A DNA stretch of 64,000 bases from Chryseolinea sp. H1M3-3 (lineage in GTDB: Bacteria; Bacteroidota; Bacteroidia; Cytophagales; Cyclobacteriaceae), in contig NZ_JARKMY010000014.1 in NCBI RefSeq assembly GCF_029360725.1, forward strand, positions 317,201 to 381,200, read 5' to 3'. The first letter of the stretch is position 1, and each line of letters opens with the position of its first letter. A model generated the notes under the pieces. It searched no databases, was not told the origin of the DNA, and worked only from the letters and a program-made list of their open reading frames with translations. The position numbers and the translations under genes are program-made. Positions 36,601 through 46,313 of this stretch are shown piece after piece.

Positions 36601-37051
36601 CATGACAAACAATGTAGATACTGATTCTATCATTTGGGAATTCAATAACAACGTGATCGCCACAGGTCCACTTGCTGACGGACTTGACGCCGGCATGTAT
36701 CGGGTTACGGTGATTTCGTCCTTGGGGTGTGAGACCACTAAAGAGGTTGAGGTGAAAACCGAGATTCGTCCTTTCAACGGCGTGTCCAGAAACAGCGACG
36801 GGCAAAATGATATTTTCCATATCAATTGTATCGAAAGTTTCCCGATGAATCAGGTTAAGATTTTTAATCGCGCAGGAACAATGGTTTATGAGGCTGAGGG
36901 CTATGATAACAACGGGACTTTCTTTGATGGTCAATCTAACCGTGGGATAAGTATGCTTGGCAACACATTACCAGGGGGAACATACTTTTACATTATTGAT
37001 AAACGTGATGGATCTAAACCAATAGCAGGCTACCTGGAAATTGTAAACTAA
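30677..37051 (+). CDS. Giant SprB-repeat adhesin with T9SS type B sorting domain
   Basis: A 2124-residue surface protein. Order: signal peptide (ending AYAQ); MopE-like Ca-binding motif EICANSIDDDGDGFIDC (about 25-45); FG-GAP propeller (about 75-520, loops DIDGDGTPE, DFNGDGQVE, DLDGDGKLN, DFNGDGKSE, DVDADGNTE); CARDB-like domain (about 610-725, PDLAYVQNSLTVNQPTC); 14 SprB-like repeats of about 90-100 residues (about 730-2030), most with a [FY].W motif and two Cys at fixed places; type B C-terminal domain (about 2035-2124, RNSDGQND...VKIFNRAGTMVY...TLPGGTYFYII). It resembles SprB-type gliding or attachment adhesins. The downstream PorP/SprF gene starts 7 bp after its stop, the arrangement expected for cargo and helper. 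Confidence 0.88.
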   Translation: MKRLLYAVVFFCAGIYTIPAYAQVKEICANSIDDDGDGFIDCFDGECAKEVVCSGGYIGNDLNCEAKPSEFPKFSLALESASENGTAVHLGRIAVGDIDGDGTPEMITTNRYSKKIFILNGENVAGVNTIQKQITVGYSPNYTDILTANLDPTQKCATIFTISTGNYVRAYDCNLNFIWERDMTGDPGMMGLADFNGDGQVELYARNAIYNAHNGDVIVAPRGWSYSNEDRRPNGGPVAVDILNDATKNAHLLTDAIKDDNLELVVGDTIFSVNIASKTISPSKVMPNYGRRTPSDATSIADFNLDGSLDVIISGKNMADGNTTIFFWDVKTGVVKTYSDPIAGNFTIQNCQGATGTTTGEYYKNGWHQGTGRVNIADLDGDGKLNAAYVSGKFLYALKEDLTLLWRITVNEETSGNTGCTLFDFNGDGKSEVVYRDEKFIYIIDGSNGNIFTQQPCVSRTNREYPIVADVDADGNTELCVTCRTVDFVQNGTITDPNDPGYLTEDQKNFCNIDNAEYSQVRVFRSGSEPWVPARRVWNQHGYFNVNVNDNLTIPRIQQKHHLVFSENVCTVGKNRPLNSFLNQSPFLNSLGCPKYASPDLAYVQNSLTVNQPTCPETDFTISFQITNLGDVSLSGTVPISFYNGDPKLVNAIKLNTININLADFKVNSVQTITNATVNGPGSPFTLYIVLNDGGTTVPTPIKLPNTNFIECNYANNVLSSPVNPILAPLTTLKIKDNIKCSPGTTPDNGAVEAFVPDGALKNTTDYQFYWSIGTTAKPLGSTDHTGATYTGIKEDTYTVYAIHKTANCYTVTKDVVVDKVNSPVVVKLILENPYDNCKYPNAKLRAVVNDTDNDGVGDPTGNYTYTWYVGNDVFGEVVGVSHIVTDLQPIAYSVLVKSKATGCQTLQSYTVPNQAVKPVPTVTKIDATCSAVATGSASANVGGVTAGYTFEWSIGNSAKPVPDFTGANYSNLGAGTYTLVVTRNSSQCSSDPVQVTIIQTIPPVVAATVNAHQTSCDISLPNGSATANVGGTTTGYNFEWFFGQNTVPANRVSTSSAPSNLNVGTYTVKATDIVTGCSDTEEVTINFAVVTPTLTLSSTSHATQCSPANGSITVSVNPGTATDYTFSWYIGESIKATPDFTDTDQTLSGLAAGKYTVKAIFDARHCETAPITVTINDLAPVTTFNPTNVVRPSDCNDNNGSLSVSVFAPGNTLGFDFEWRKGEEPYQEPAITTTTNTATSSTATQLVTGKYTLIATNRNTGCVTTKTFDLPFDDAQVLAFDKKLNIENCVPGNDGEIYVNLIPTPGFDHSDYRIDVFEGKNDLGASGATFGSKNGVSGTTNYSWIGLEPGFYTFVAITTNPARSTFECRSVPVTVELIQQTTNPVFTANPVVNNVNCDGVAATGQLSVNIANAVDYTFEWFEGTDITSDPLGTNTGGIPGGVPSGVSALNLPAGKYTVKVTKTAGVSAGCFSTATYQVFDNQPTISIAQADVALVDITRCDMMTAGSATINTIMEGGVAAPLGNYTFEWFTADVAGPQIIPLETGNSLLNRPAGIYYVRAINTTSMCSTSGLFEFEIKDKTANTVGVDLVSFVIPTQCFKPANITGRLEVLATGNSGSGYTYNWFQGQSTAGPPLPGANIGGGGIIAQDLAAGFYTVEVLNNTTQCTITATYELPLDIRPISMTASAEPLSVCFDTNKDGSVFATVTNGYKNEYDYFWYAETVKATEDFTSMPLAPISNLGIGNFIVKIIDQNDASCIVSDTVRVEDGRVMPVVIAEPLAPLTMCDPTRPDGVAAAHVDGAIIYHRFDWFTNAPPSGAIIYSGSQASSLSGGLYSVIATDFVSGCSDTTQVTIDVQQVPVPMPTIKILSMVTSCITDNGALSVSVNGITSEYVFDWYIGNAEKASPDFVGEFYDSLAVGPYAVTATSRITGCKSPIAVENITNNPKFPDFSITTVPTLCRQDSSEPATGFAALFMTNNVDTDSIIWEFNNNVIATGPLADGLDAGMYRVTVISSLGCETTKEVEVKTEIRPFNGVSRNSDGQNDIFHINCIESFPMNQVKIFNRAGTMVYEAEGYDNNGTFFDGQSNRGISMLGNTLPGGTYFYIIDKRDGSKPIAGYLEIVN

Positions 37052-37058
37052 GAGTCAC

Positions 37059-38009
37059 ATGACACCAACTCGAAAGAGTATTTTTTTAACTCTATTGCTT
37101 ACCCTGATCGTCGCAACGTACGGGCTTGCGCAGCAATACCCTGTTTTTACACAGTACTATTTCAATGAGCTTGTACTGAATCCTGCTTACGCAGGCAGTC
37201 AGGTTCAGCTGAGCCTTACTGCTATGTATCGTAATCAGTGGGTTAATTTTCCTGGCGCTCCAAAAACATTCAGCGTAAGCGGGCATACGGCACTTGCTAA
37301 AAACAAAGTAGGGATCGGATTGATGATTAACCACGATGAGATCGGTAGTTATCAGAATGAGCACATCTACGCGAGTTATGCATACAAGCTGCATTTTCAG
37401 GAAGCAACACTTTCAATGGGACTTCAAGCCGGGATTAACTTATTGGGAGCAGACTACAGCAAACTGGATTTACAAAATCCGGGCGACGCTTCTTTTTACA
37501 ACATTTTGAATACAGTGAAGCCGAACTTTGGAGCCGGCCTATTTTACAGTAAAAAGAATTTCTTTATTGGATTCTCCGTTCCCTTTATTCTCAATAACAA
37601 AATCGCCAACGGTGTCGAAGGATTGCTCGGGCAACTAAAGGAGGCACGTTATTACTATCTTCGAAGTGGTGTAGTATTGCCTCTCGATCGTTTTAATAAA
37701 GTAAAAATAAATCCATCCATTCTCGTTCGTCAACAGGAAGGCCAGCCGCTTAGCGTCGATATTAACAACGCTTTTATTTTCCACGACGTTTTTAGTGCTG
37801 GTGTCTCCTATCGTACGGGAGATTCTTTTATTTCCTTTATCGATTTAAAAATCAGCGAAAAATTTCACTTTGGGTATTCCTACGATTGGACGCAATCGGA
37901 CTTGAATCGCTTCTCCAATGGAACGCATGAATTCATGATTAATTACCGCACACGGATTAATGGGATTCATAAAAATCCAGAGTGCCCGCATTATTACAGT
38001 TACCGATAA
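37059..38009 (+). CDS. PorP/SprF-family T9SS membrane protein
   Basis: A 316-residue outer-membrane protein of normal family length. Signal peptide ends at YGLAQ, then the family opening QYPVFTQYYFNELVLNPAYAGS and MYRNQWVNFPGAPKTFS, barrel strands such as KNKVGIGLMINHDEIGSY and KFHFGYSYDWTQSDLNRFS, and the C-terminal GTHEFMINYRTR. It starts 7 bp after the 2124-residue adhesin and is surely co-transcribed with it. Members of this family are needed for secretion or surface attachment of type B cargo, and here the likely client is the giant adhesin. It lacks the SPOR-like tail of the first PorP/SprF of the locus. Confidence 0.93.
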   Translation: MTPTRKSIFLTLLLTLIVATYGLAQQYPVFTQYYFNELVLNPAYAGSQVQLSLTAMYRNQWVNFPGAPKTFSVSGHTALAKNKVGIGLMINHDEIGSYQNEHIYASYAYKLHFQEATLSMGLQAGINLLGADYSKLDLQNPGDASFYNILNTVKPNFGAGLFYSKKNFFIGFSVPFILNNKIANGVEGLLGQLKEARYYYLRSGVVLPLDRFNKVKINPSILVRQQEGQPLSVDINNAFIFHDVFSAGVSYRTGDSFISFIDLKISEKFHFGYSYDWTQSDLNRFSNGTHEFMINYRTRINGIHKNPECPHYYSYR

Positions 38010-38041
38010 CTTTCAAGGGTAACGCGTGTGGCGCTTTGTAA

Positions 38042-40162
38042 CTAAAGCAATTTTGCTTCCATCACAATCTCTTTTGTGACGTGATAAAATTCCTTGTGTA
38101 TATTAAATGGAGGAAGGCCGTCCTGCTTTTTGATGTAGGTACCATCTTCCTGCATAATGTAGGCATTCACGTTATCCTTTAAATTGAAGCGAAGGTTATT
38201 AATTGCCTGCCTCTTTAATATCTCCTCATCCAGTAAGAAGAGTGATTCAATACGCCTGTCAAAGCTACGAACCATAGCGTCCGCGCTACCGATGTATACT
38301 TTTGGATTATCTGCGTTATGAAAATAATATATCCGTGAATGTTCCAAATATTCGCCGACAACAGAAATCACTTCTATGTTCTCACTGAGCCCTTTTCTGC
38401 CTGGGCGTAGGCAACACATTCCCCGAACCACCAGCTTAATCTTTACACCAGCCCTGGAAGCCTCGTATAATTCGTCAATGAACTCCTTATCCTGAAGGGA
38501 ATTCAATTTAATAATCACGGCAGCAGGAATTCCATTACGGGCATTCTCCGCTTCCCGCTTCACCAAATTACAAAGCTGAATACGCATGTCACGCGGTGAC
38601 GTAATCAGGTTCCTATAGGTCGAGGGTTGTGAATGCCCAGTGATAACATTGAAGAACTCAGAAACATCATTTGCATATACTTCCTTAGTCGTAAGCAAAC
38701 CAATATCAACGTATAGTCTTGATGTGGACTCATTGTAGTTTCCGCTCGAAAGATGCACGTAGCGGTACACTTTATCCTCCTCCTCCTTCCGGACAATCAA
38801 CAAAAGTTTGGTATGCGTTTTCAAACTGCTGATGCCGTAAATAACAAAGCAACCCGCTTTTTGTAAACGTTGCGCTTCTCGTAAATTGTTTTCTTCATCG
38901 AACCGCGCTTTGACTTCAAAAAGCACAGACACGTGTTTTCCATTTTCGGCGGCCTTTAACAACGCTGAGGTTATACGCGATTCTTTTGCAACACGATAAA
39001 TTGTTATTTTAATTGAAAGAACGTGCGGATCATCAGCTGCTTTTTCCACCAACTCCAGAACGGGCTCCATAGAATTGTAGGGATGATGCAAAAGTATATC
39101 CCTTTCCTTTAGGACTTCAAAAAGATCACGGTCGCCTTGCTCAGGAAAATTTAACGGTTTGATGGGTTCCGGTAACTGCGCTCTTTTTGCCTTGAACTCT
39201 TTATGGTTAATGATTTGGAGAAGACCGGAAAAATCAATTGAACTTTCTTTCGGCGTGTAAAATATATTGTGCTCATCCAAATCCCACTGAATGCGTAGCA
39301 GCCGCATCATCCATGGATCGGGATTCTCCTCTACCTCCATTCGCACGACCCTGCCCGTTCTCCTCGTTTTTAATTTTATACGCAAATCTTCCAGGAAATT
39401 GGATTCTATGTCCTCACTTTCCTCCAATGTAAAATCCCCGTTCCGGTTTATTCTAAACAAGTTTGTACTGATGATTTCAACATTTCTGAAAAGAGAATGA
39501 ATGTTATTGCGGATAATTTCTTCAATTGGAACAAATTGAATAACCTCCCCATCCCACAGCTCGTAATAGCGGGGAAGATTTTGCGGCACCTGAACAAACG
39601 ATACTTTCTGTTGATTAAGATTTTCCGTTGGATTTCTTGACACGACACCCAACAACAGTCTGTTATTCATCAATACTGGAAAAGTATGATAACTATCAAA
39701 CACCATCGGTGTAAGCATTGGAAAGATGGTCTTGTTGAAGTAATCGTTTACCCGTTGCGTATTTTCAACGCTAAGATCCCGATAGGCAACAATAGCAAAT
39801 CCATTGGAACGAAAAAGGGGGCGTAAATGATTAACATAATAATCACTTTGGTCTCGACAGAATTTTTTTGTCTCACTTAACAAGTGAATACGAAATGGTT
39901 CTTCACGCAACCCACTGTAATCAAAACGTTCCTTTCCGTAGTCAATATAATTATATAAGCTTCCCAGCCGGATGGTACAAAATTCATCCAGGTTAGAAGA
40001 CGTAATGGCCAAAAATTTTAACCGGTCGAAAATGCTTCGGTCGGTATGCATCGCCTGGTCAAGAACACGGTAATTAAATTTGATCCAGCTTAAATCGCGG
40101 CTAATATAATTACTCTCTTCTATCTGGTGGGCTATCTTTTCTACTGCAACAACATCCTCCAT
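38042..40162 (-). CDS. ppk1: Polyphosphate kinase 1
   Basis: A 706-residue PPK1 that reversibly polymerises the gamma-phosphate of ATP into polyphosphate. N-terminal domain starts YISRDLSWIKFNYRVLDQA; head-domain segments FPMLTPMVFD and HFPVL-like FPVLMNNRLL; PLD-type catalytic motifs KTHTKLLLIVRKEE (about residue 449) with YVHLSSGNYNESTSRLY, and YLEHSRIYYFHN (about residue 607), supplying the two conserved catalytic histidines. Length and domain order are normal. It follows gyrB on the same strand with 20 bp between, so the two are probably co-transcribed. With ppx (23975) and ppk2 (42292) it forms a loose polyphosphate neighbourhood. Confidence 0.95.
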   Translation of the reverse strand: MEDVVAVEKIAHQIEESNYISRDLSWIKFNYRVLDQAMHTDRSIFDRLKFLAITSSNLDEFCTIRLGSLYNYIDYGKERFDYSGLREEPFRIHLLSETKKFCRDQSDYYVNHLRPLFRSNGFAIVAYRDLSVENTQRVNDYFNKTIFPMLTPMVFDSYHTFPVLMNNRLLLGVVSRNPTENLNQQKVSFVQVPQNLPRYYELWDGEVIQFVPIEEIIRNNIHSLFRNVEIISTNLFRINRNGDFTLEESEDIESNFLEDLRIKLKTRRTGRVVRMEVEENPDPWMMRLLRIQWDLDEHNIFYTPKESSIDFSGLLQIINHKEFKAKRAQLPEPIKPLNFPEQGDRDLFEVLKERDILLHHPYNSMEPVLELVEKAADDPHVLSIKITIYRVAKESRITSALLKAAENGKHVSVLFEVKARFDEENNLREAQRLQKAGCFVIYGISSLKTHTKLLLIVRKEEEDKVYRYVHLSSGNYNESTSRLYVDIGLLTTKEVYANDVSEFFNVITGHSQPSTYRNLITSPRDMRIQLCNLVKREAENARNGIPAAVIIKLNSLQDKEFIDELYEASRAGVKIKLVVRGMCCLRPGRKGLSENIEVISVVGEYLEHSRIYYFHNADNPKVYIGSADAMVRSFDRRIESLFLLDEEILKRQAINNLRFNLKDNVNAYIMQEDGTYIKKQDGLPPFNIHKEFYHVTKEIVMEAKLL

Positions 40163-40182
40163 AAATCCGCTTAAAAAATGAA

Positions 40183-42147
<1,965 letters not shown>

Positions 42148-42157
42148 TTAGAACCGT

Positions 42158-42165
42158 CAAAAATA
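42158..42165 (-). promoter_or_regulatory. Candidate -7 box for gyrB
   Basis: On the minus strand TATTTTTG fits the Bacteroidota -7 consensus TAnnTTTG and ends 19 bases before the gyrB ATG. No clear TTG -33 element sits at 19-21 bp, so the call is tentative. Confidence 0.4.
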
Positions 42166-42291
42166 ATGTTTTTGAGGTTATAAAAAGAGATTATTTCTGA
42201 CAATTATTAAGCTGTTCGTGCGAATTAGAAATAGGGTGTTTGAGATCTGAAGAACTACATTTCCGCTGAAAAAGGGAGTCAGCCTTACAAC

Positions 42292-43191
42292 CTAGCGTTC
42301 ATTCATCAACATCTCCCGTCCTTTCATCAATTCGGCGCGCTGGGCGTCGGTGATTTTAGGATAGTCGATGGCCAATGCTTTAAACTGCTTGTAAATGACA
42401 CCAGCGATGGCAAGACGTGTATACCACTTGTCGTCCGCAGGAATAATGTACCATGGTGCATACTTTGTAGATGTAGCATTGATGGCTTCCTCGTAAGCAA
42501 ATTGATATTCGTCCCAATGAGCACGTTCCAGCAAATCGCCAAACGCAAACTTCCAGTGTTTCTCAGGGTCGTCTATTCTCTCTAAAAAACGTTTCTTCTG
42601 TTCGTCCTTTGAAAGGTTAAGAAAGAACTTCAGAATGATCGTTCCATTCTCACTGATGTTTTCTTCGAAGCGATTTATTTGTTTGAATCGCGAGTCCCAA
42701 AATTTTTCATCGATTTTTGCAACTGTGTCAATACCAGGCAGCTGTTCCTTCATGATGTATTCCGGGTGAACCCGCGTCACCAAAACGTTTTCGTAATGCG
42801 ATCGATTATGAATCGCGATTTCTCCGCGGCCGGGTAATGCCACAATGTGGCGCCATAAGTAATGATGATCTAGCTCCTGAGGCGTTGGCGCCTTAAAGCT
42901 GTAAACTTTTACCCCAAGGGGATTGAATCCTGACATGATGTGCTTAACCGCACTATCCTTGCCTGACGCGTCCATCGCCTGTAGGATAATCAACACACTG
43001 TACTGATTTTGCGCGTATAATTTGTCCTGCACCTCTGAAAGGTGCGCGAGACCCGACTCGAGTAAGTCGCCGGCTTCCGATTTATTCAAAGATTTTCCTT
43101 CATAGCCCGTAGGAAAATCTTTTAGGCGAATCACTTTTCCTGGCTTGACCTTAAATTTTTCAATCGCGACAAAATCATTTTCAGAGAGCAT
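42292..43191 (-). CDS. ppk2: Polyphosphate kinase 2 family protein
   Basis: A 299-residue P-loop kinase of the PPK2 family, which phosphorylates nucleoside mono- or diphosphates using polyphosphate. Walker A is QAMDASGKDSAVKHIM, followed by the family's VYSFKAPTPQELDHHYLWR, the Walker B region AIHNRSHYENVLVTRVHP, and lid-region FLERIDDPEKHWKF. Size and sequence resemble the single-domain class III type seen in Cytophaga (AMP and ADP substrates), but the class is an inference. A TTG at 43212 would extend the protein by seven residues; the ATG at 43191 was preferred. It is separated from gyrB by about 150 bp on the same strand. Confidence 0.88.
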   Translation of the reverse strand: MLSENDFVAIEKFKVKPGKVIRLKDFPTGYEGKSLNKSEAGDLLESGLAHLSEVQDKLYAQNQYSVLIILQAMDASGKDSAVKHIMSGFNPLGVKVYSFKAPTPQELDHHYLWRHIVALPGRGEIAIHNRSHYENVLVTRVHPEYIMKEQLPGIDTVAKIDEKFWDSRFKQINRFEENISENGTIILKFFLNLSKDEQKKRFLERIDDPEKHWKFAFGDLLERAHWDEYQFAYEEAINATSTKYAPWYIIPADDKWYTRLAIAGVIYKQFKALAIDYPKITDAQRAELMKGREMLMNER

Positions 43192-43355
43192 ACAATTAAA
43201 GTTATCAGCCAAAATAGAAAATAGGTTTCGGATGCTTGACGATTATGTTTCGGTAAAAAAAATATTTTTTCCCTAATCGGAAAAAAAGCCTTCGAAATCG
43301 ATTGAATAGCAATTTTTTTGAGGTAAATTCATAGTATCACCAACGCACAAATATT

Positions 43356-43835
43356 ATGAAAACGAGAGCTCGAATTTTCTGTGTTTTTTGTCTGGTATGC
43401 CTTGTTGCTCCTTTATTCGCACAAAAGAATAATGATATAGAAGCGATTAAATCCTTGATAGAAAAAGAGACGACTGCCTTTTTTGAAATCGACTATAAAA
43501 CCTGGGCATCAAGTTGGGCGCAAACTCCTTACGCATTCTGGTCCTTTGCAGATACAACCGACGTCAATTCATTTTCTGGTTGGCCAAGCATTAATGCAGG
43601 GTTCCGAGAATATTTTCAAACGGCCAGACCTTCAAAAGCAAAGATAGATCGGACATGGCATGAGGTAAAAGTATACGGCAATGGCGCCTATGCACGCTTC
43701 ACCCAAAAGGTCGATGACAATACGTTACGTCCCCCACAAGCGGAAGTTCGTGTGCTTGAAAAAATCAAGGGTGTTTGGAAAATTGTTTGCGTGAATGTTA
43801 TCGCAATACAGAAAGACAACGAACCTAAACTCTGA
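43356..43835 (+). CDS. Secreted SnoaL/DUF4440-like (NTF2-fold) protein
   Basis: A 159-residue protein with a signal peptide (FCVFCLVCLVAPLFAQ) and one NTF2-like cone domain: IEAIKSLIEKETTAFFEIDY, then YAFWSFADT, YFQTARPSK and a C-terminal GVWKIVCVNVIAIQ strand. The pattern AIKxLIExET...W...VLEKIKGVWKIV is typical of DUF4440 proteins, whose ligands are mostly unknown. It is monocistronic and converges on a CoA-binding protein gene 12 bp away. Confidence 0.75.
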   Translation: MKTRARIFCVFCLVCLVAPLFAQKNNDIEAIKSLIEKETTAFFEIDYKTWASSWAQTPYAFWSFADTTDVNSFSGWPSINAGFREYFQTARPSKAKIDRTWHEVKVYGNGAYARFTQKVDDNTLRPPQAEVRVLEKIKGVWKIVCVNVIAIQKDNEPKL

Positions 43836-43847
43836 ATCAATAACTGT

Positions 43848-44213
43848 TCAGTATTGTCTTGAACGCAATAATACCAAGGTACATGCTTCAAGAGTCTCTA
43901 CGCCTTGTTGTTGAGCAAGCTGTTCGAACTCCGGATTTTCCGTTCCGGGATTAAAAATGATGCGTTTGGGTTTTAAGCCAAGGAAATAGTCATACCATTC
44001 AGGCTGACGAGGAGGTCCAATGTAAAGCGTGATGGTATCAACATCTGAGATAGGGGGTCTTTCGCGAATATCTAAAATTTTATTTCCATTGATTTCACCC
44101 TTTTGAATACCTAACAAGACAGTATCATGGTTATATTCTGCCAGCATCCTGGCTGCCAGGTTAGCATACCGCGCCTGATTTGGCGTTGCTCCTACAACTA
44201 CGCTCTTTTTCAC
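43848..44213 (-). CDS. CoA-binding protein (YccU-like)
   Basis: A 121-residue Rossmann-fold protein of the CoA_binding_2 family. It begins KKSVVVGATPNQARYANLAA, has ILDIRERPPISDVDTITLYI and the PKRIIFNPGTENPEFEQLA segment with EACTLVLL at the end. Homologues bind CoA in crystal structures but have no agreed reaction. It starts after a 190-bp AT-rich gap from the divergently read M61 peptidase gene. Confidence 0.85.
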   Translation of the reverse strand: MKKSVVVGATPNQARYANLAARMLAEYNHDTVLLGIQKGEINGNKILDIRERPPISDVDTITLYIGPPRQPEWYDYFLGLKPKRIIFNPGTENPEFEQLAQQQGVETLEACTLVLLRSRQY

Positions 44214-44404
44214 TATTGCTAAATTTTTAAATTAAACTATTCAGTTCAATATTCCGTTATTTGTTGCAAGCAAACTTCTTCGCATTACAATTCAATTTAA
44301 GTGCCTACTTTGCCGATTATTTTAATATACAAATGCATGTAGCAGTTTTAACCCTCACAAGTATTACCGCACGCTTTCACGATTCTTTTAAAATTTAAAA
44401 ATAA

Positions 44405-46312
44405 ATGAAGCAGATCATAACATCATTTCTCCTCATTGCTATTTCGATATTTTCAGTTTTAGGCCAGGCCAAAAAAGCAAACACCTATCATTATACGGTG
44501 GACCTAACCCAGGTGGTAGACGACAAAGTGATGATTGAACTGCTACCCCCCCACATTTCGTCATCAGAAATTACTTTTTACCTCCCAAAAATTATTCCCG
44601 GAACGTATGCTATCGCTGACTATGGCAGATACGTATCCGATTTTAAACCGGTTGATAAAAAAGGCAGAGCACTTCCTTTTGAACGTGTTAACGACAATAC
44701 CTGGAAGATTAAAAATGCTACACGTCTTCATAAAATTAGTTACTGGGTAAATGATTCTTTCGACACCGAGATTAGTGGGCCTAACATTTTTAAACCCGCC
44801 GGCACCAACATCGAGGAAAACAAAAATTACCTGATCAACAGTGCCGGATATTTCGGATACTTTGAGAACATGAAAGAAACTGCAATTGTTTTGAATGTTG
44901 TTCGATCAAAAGATTTGTATGGATCAACCGCACTTATTCCCCAAAATCCAAGTTCCAAAACAACCGTTAAATTGGAGAAGGGATCACAAGATAATAATAA
45001 AGTTGTTGATACTTACCTGATCGATGATTACGATGAAATGATTGACTCACCCTTGATGTACAGTCGCCCAGACACCGCCATTATCAAAATCGGAAACACG
45101 GAAGTACTTATAGGAGCGTACTCTCCATCACAAAAAATTACAGCAAAAGAAATCGCCAATAGCGTGCGCGAAGTATTGATGGCACAAAAAGAATATCTCG
45201 GTGGTAATTTGCCCGTCGAAAAATATGCGTTTATATTTTACTTCACACAAGAACCCGTTTACACCTATGGCGCATTAGAACATTCCGCCTCATCATTTTA
45301 TTATATGCCCGAAGCTACCATAGAACAAATGAATCAACAGCTACGGGACTTTGCTGCGCACGAATTTTTTCACATCGTTACACCATTGACAATTCACTCT
45401 GAGGAGATAGAGAATTTTGATTACAACGATCCAAAAATGTCACAGCATCTGTGGTTATACGAGGGTGTTACAGAATATTTCGCCGGGAATGTTCAGGTTA
45501 AATATGAGTTAATCACACCTGAGAATTACCTGGATGTTTTGCGCGAAAAAATTCTCACCGCTGAATCTTTTAAAGATACCGTTCCCTTTACAGACATCAG
45601 CAAGTATACGCTTACACAGTACAAAGATCAGTATTATAATGTGTATCAAAAGGGCGCGCTGATCGGAATGTGCATTGATATCAAACTGCGGAAATTGTCG
45701 GATGGCAGCTATGGTCTTCAAAATCTTGTTGCAGACCTCTCGAAGAAATATGGCAAGGAAAAGCCTTTTGAAGATGATAAATTATTTGAAGAAATAACGG
45801 CGCTAACCTATCCTGAGATCGGGGAATTCTTGAACAAGTATGTGGCAGGCACCGAAAAGTTACCATTAAAAGAAATTTTTGAGATGGTGGGAATTAACTA
45901 CATAGAAACATTTATTTCTCCAGAGCTAAATTTAGGATTGGAGAGTAATGCCGTCACAATAACGCAAGAGGATAGTTCGCCTAAACTTGCTATTGCCAAT
46001 GCCCAGGCGCTTAATGACCAAGGTAAAGCATTCGGATTCAAAGATGGGGACGTTCTTCTCAAAATAAATGGCGAATTGATTCCTTACAACCAAGAATTCA
46101 GAGAATTTTTTTTCCGTCAGCAACAGAGTCTTCAGAAAGGCAAACCATTCTCTTACACTGTCCAGCGGAAAAACGAGGCTGGTGAACTGCAGGAAGTAGA
46201 ATTAAAAGCTGAAGCGATAGTGGTTGAACGCGAAGTAAAACATTTACTGGGAATAAACGATCAGGCCACTCCCGCACAAGTATCGCTCAGAAAATCATGG
46301 TTGGATGATTGA
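44405..46312 (+). CDS. M61 family metallopeptidase with PDZ domain
   Basis: A 635-residue exported peptidase of family M61 (glycyl aminopeptidase type). A signal peptide ends near FSVLGQ. The N-terminal beta-rich domain has FYLPKIIPGTYAIADYGRY. The gluzincin site reads AAHEFFHIVTPLTIHSEEI (His319, Glu320, His323), with the third ligand in LWLYEGVTEYFAGNV. A PDZ domain (about 505-590) includes AFGFKDGDVLLKINGELI. It probably acts in the periplasm on small peptides with N-terminal Gly or Ala. The gene ends one base before the end of a convergently read FAD enzyme gene. Confidence 0.9.
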   Translation: MKQIITSFLLIAISIFSVLGQAKKANTYHYTVDLTQVVDDKVMIELLPPHISSSEITFYLPKIIPGTYAIADYGRYVSDFKPVDKKGRALPFERVNDNTWKIKNATRLHKISYWVNDSFDTEISGPNIFKPAGTNIEENKNYLINSAGYFGYFENMKETAIVLNVVRSKDLYGSTALIPQNPSSKTTVKLEKGSQDNNKVVDTYLIDDYDEMIDSPLMYSRPDTAIIKIGNTEVLIGAYSPSQKITAKEIANSVREVLMAQKEYLGGNLPVEKYAFIFYFTQEPVYTYGALEHSASSFYYMPEATIEQMNQQLRDFAAHEFFHIVTPLTIHSEEIENFDYNDPKMSQHLWLYEGVTEYFAGNVQVKYELITPENYLDVLREKILTAESFKDTVPFTDISKYTLTQYKDQYYNVYQKGALIGMCIDIKLRKLSDGSYGLQNLVADLSKKYGKEKPFEDDKLFEEITALTYPEIGEFLNKYVAGTEKLPLKEIFEMVGINYIETFISPELNLGLESNAVTITQEDSSPKLAIANAQALNDQGKAFGFKDGDVLLKINGELIPYNQEFREFFFRQQQSLQKGKPFSYTVQRKNEAGELQEVELKAEAIVVEREVKHLLGINDQATPAQVSLRKSWLDD

Positions 46313-46313
46313 T

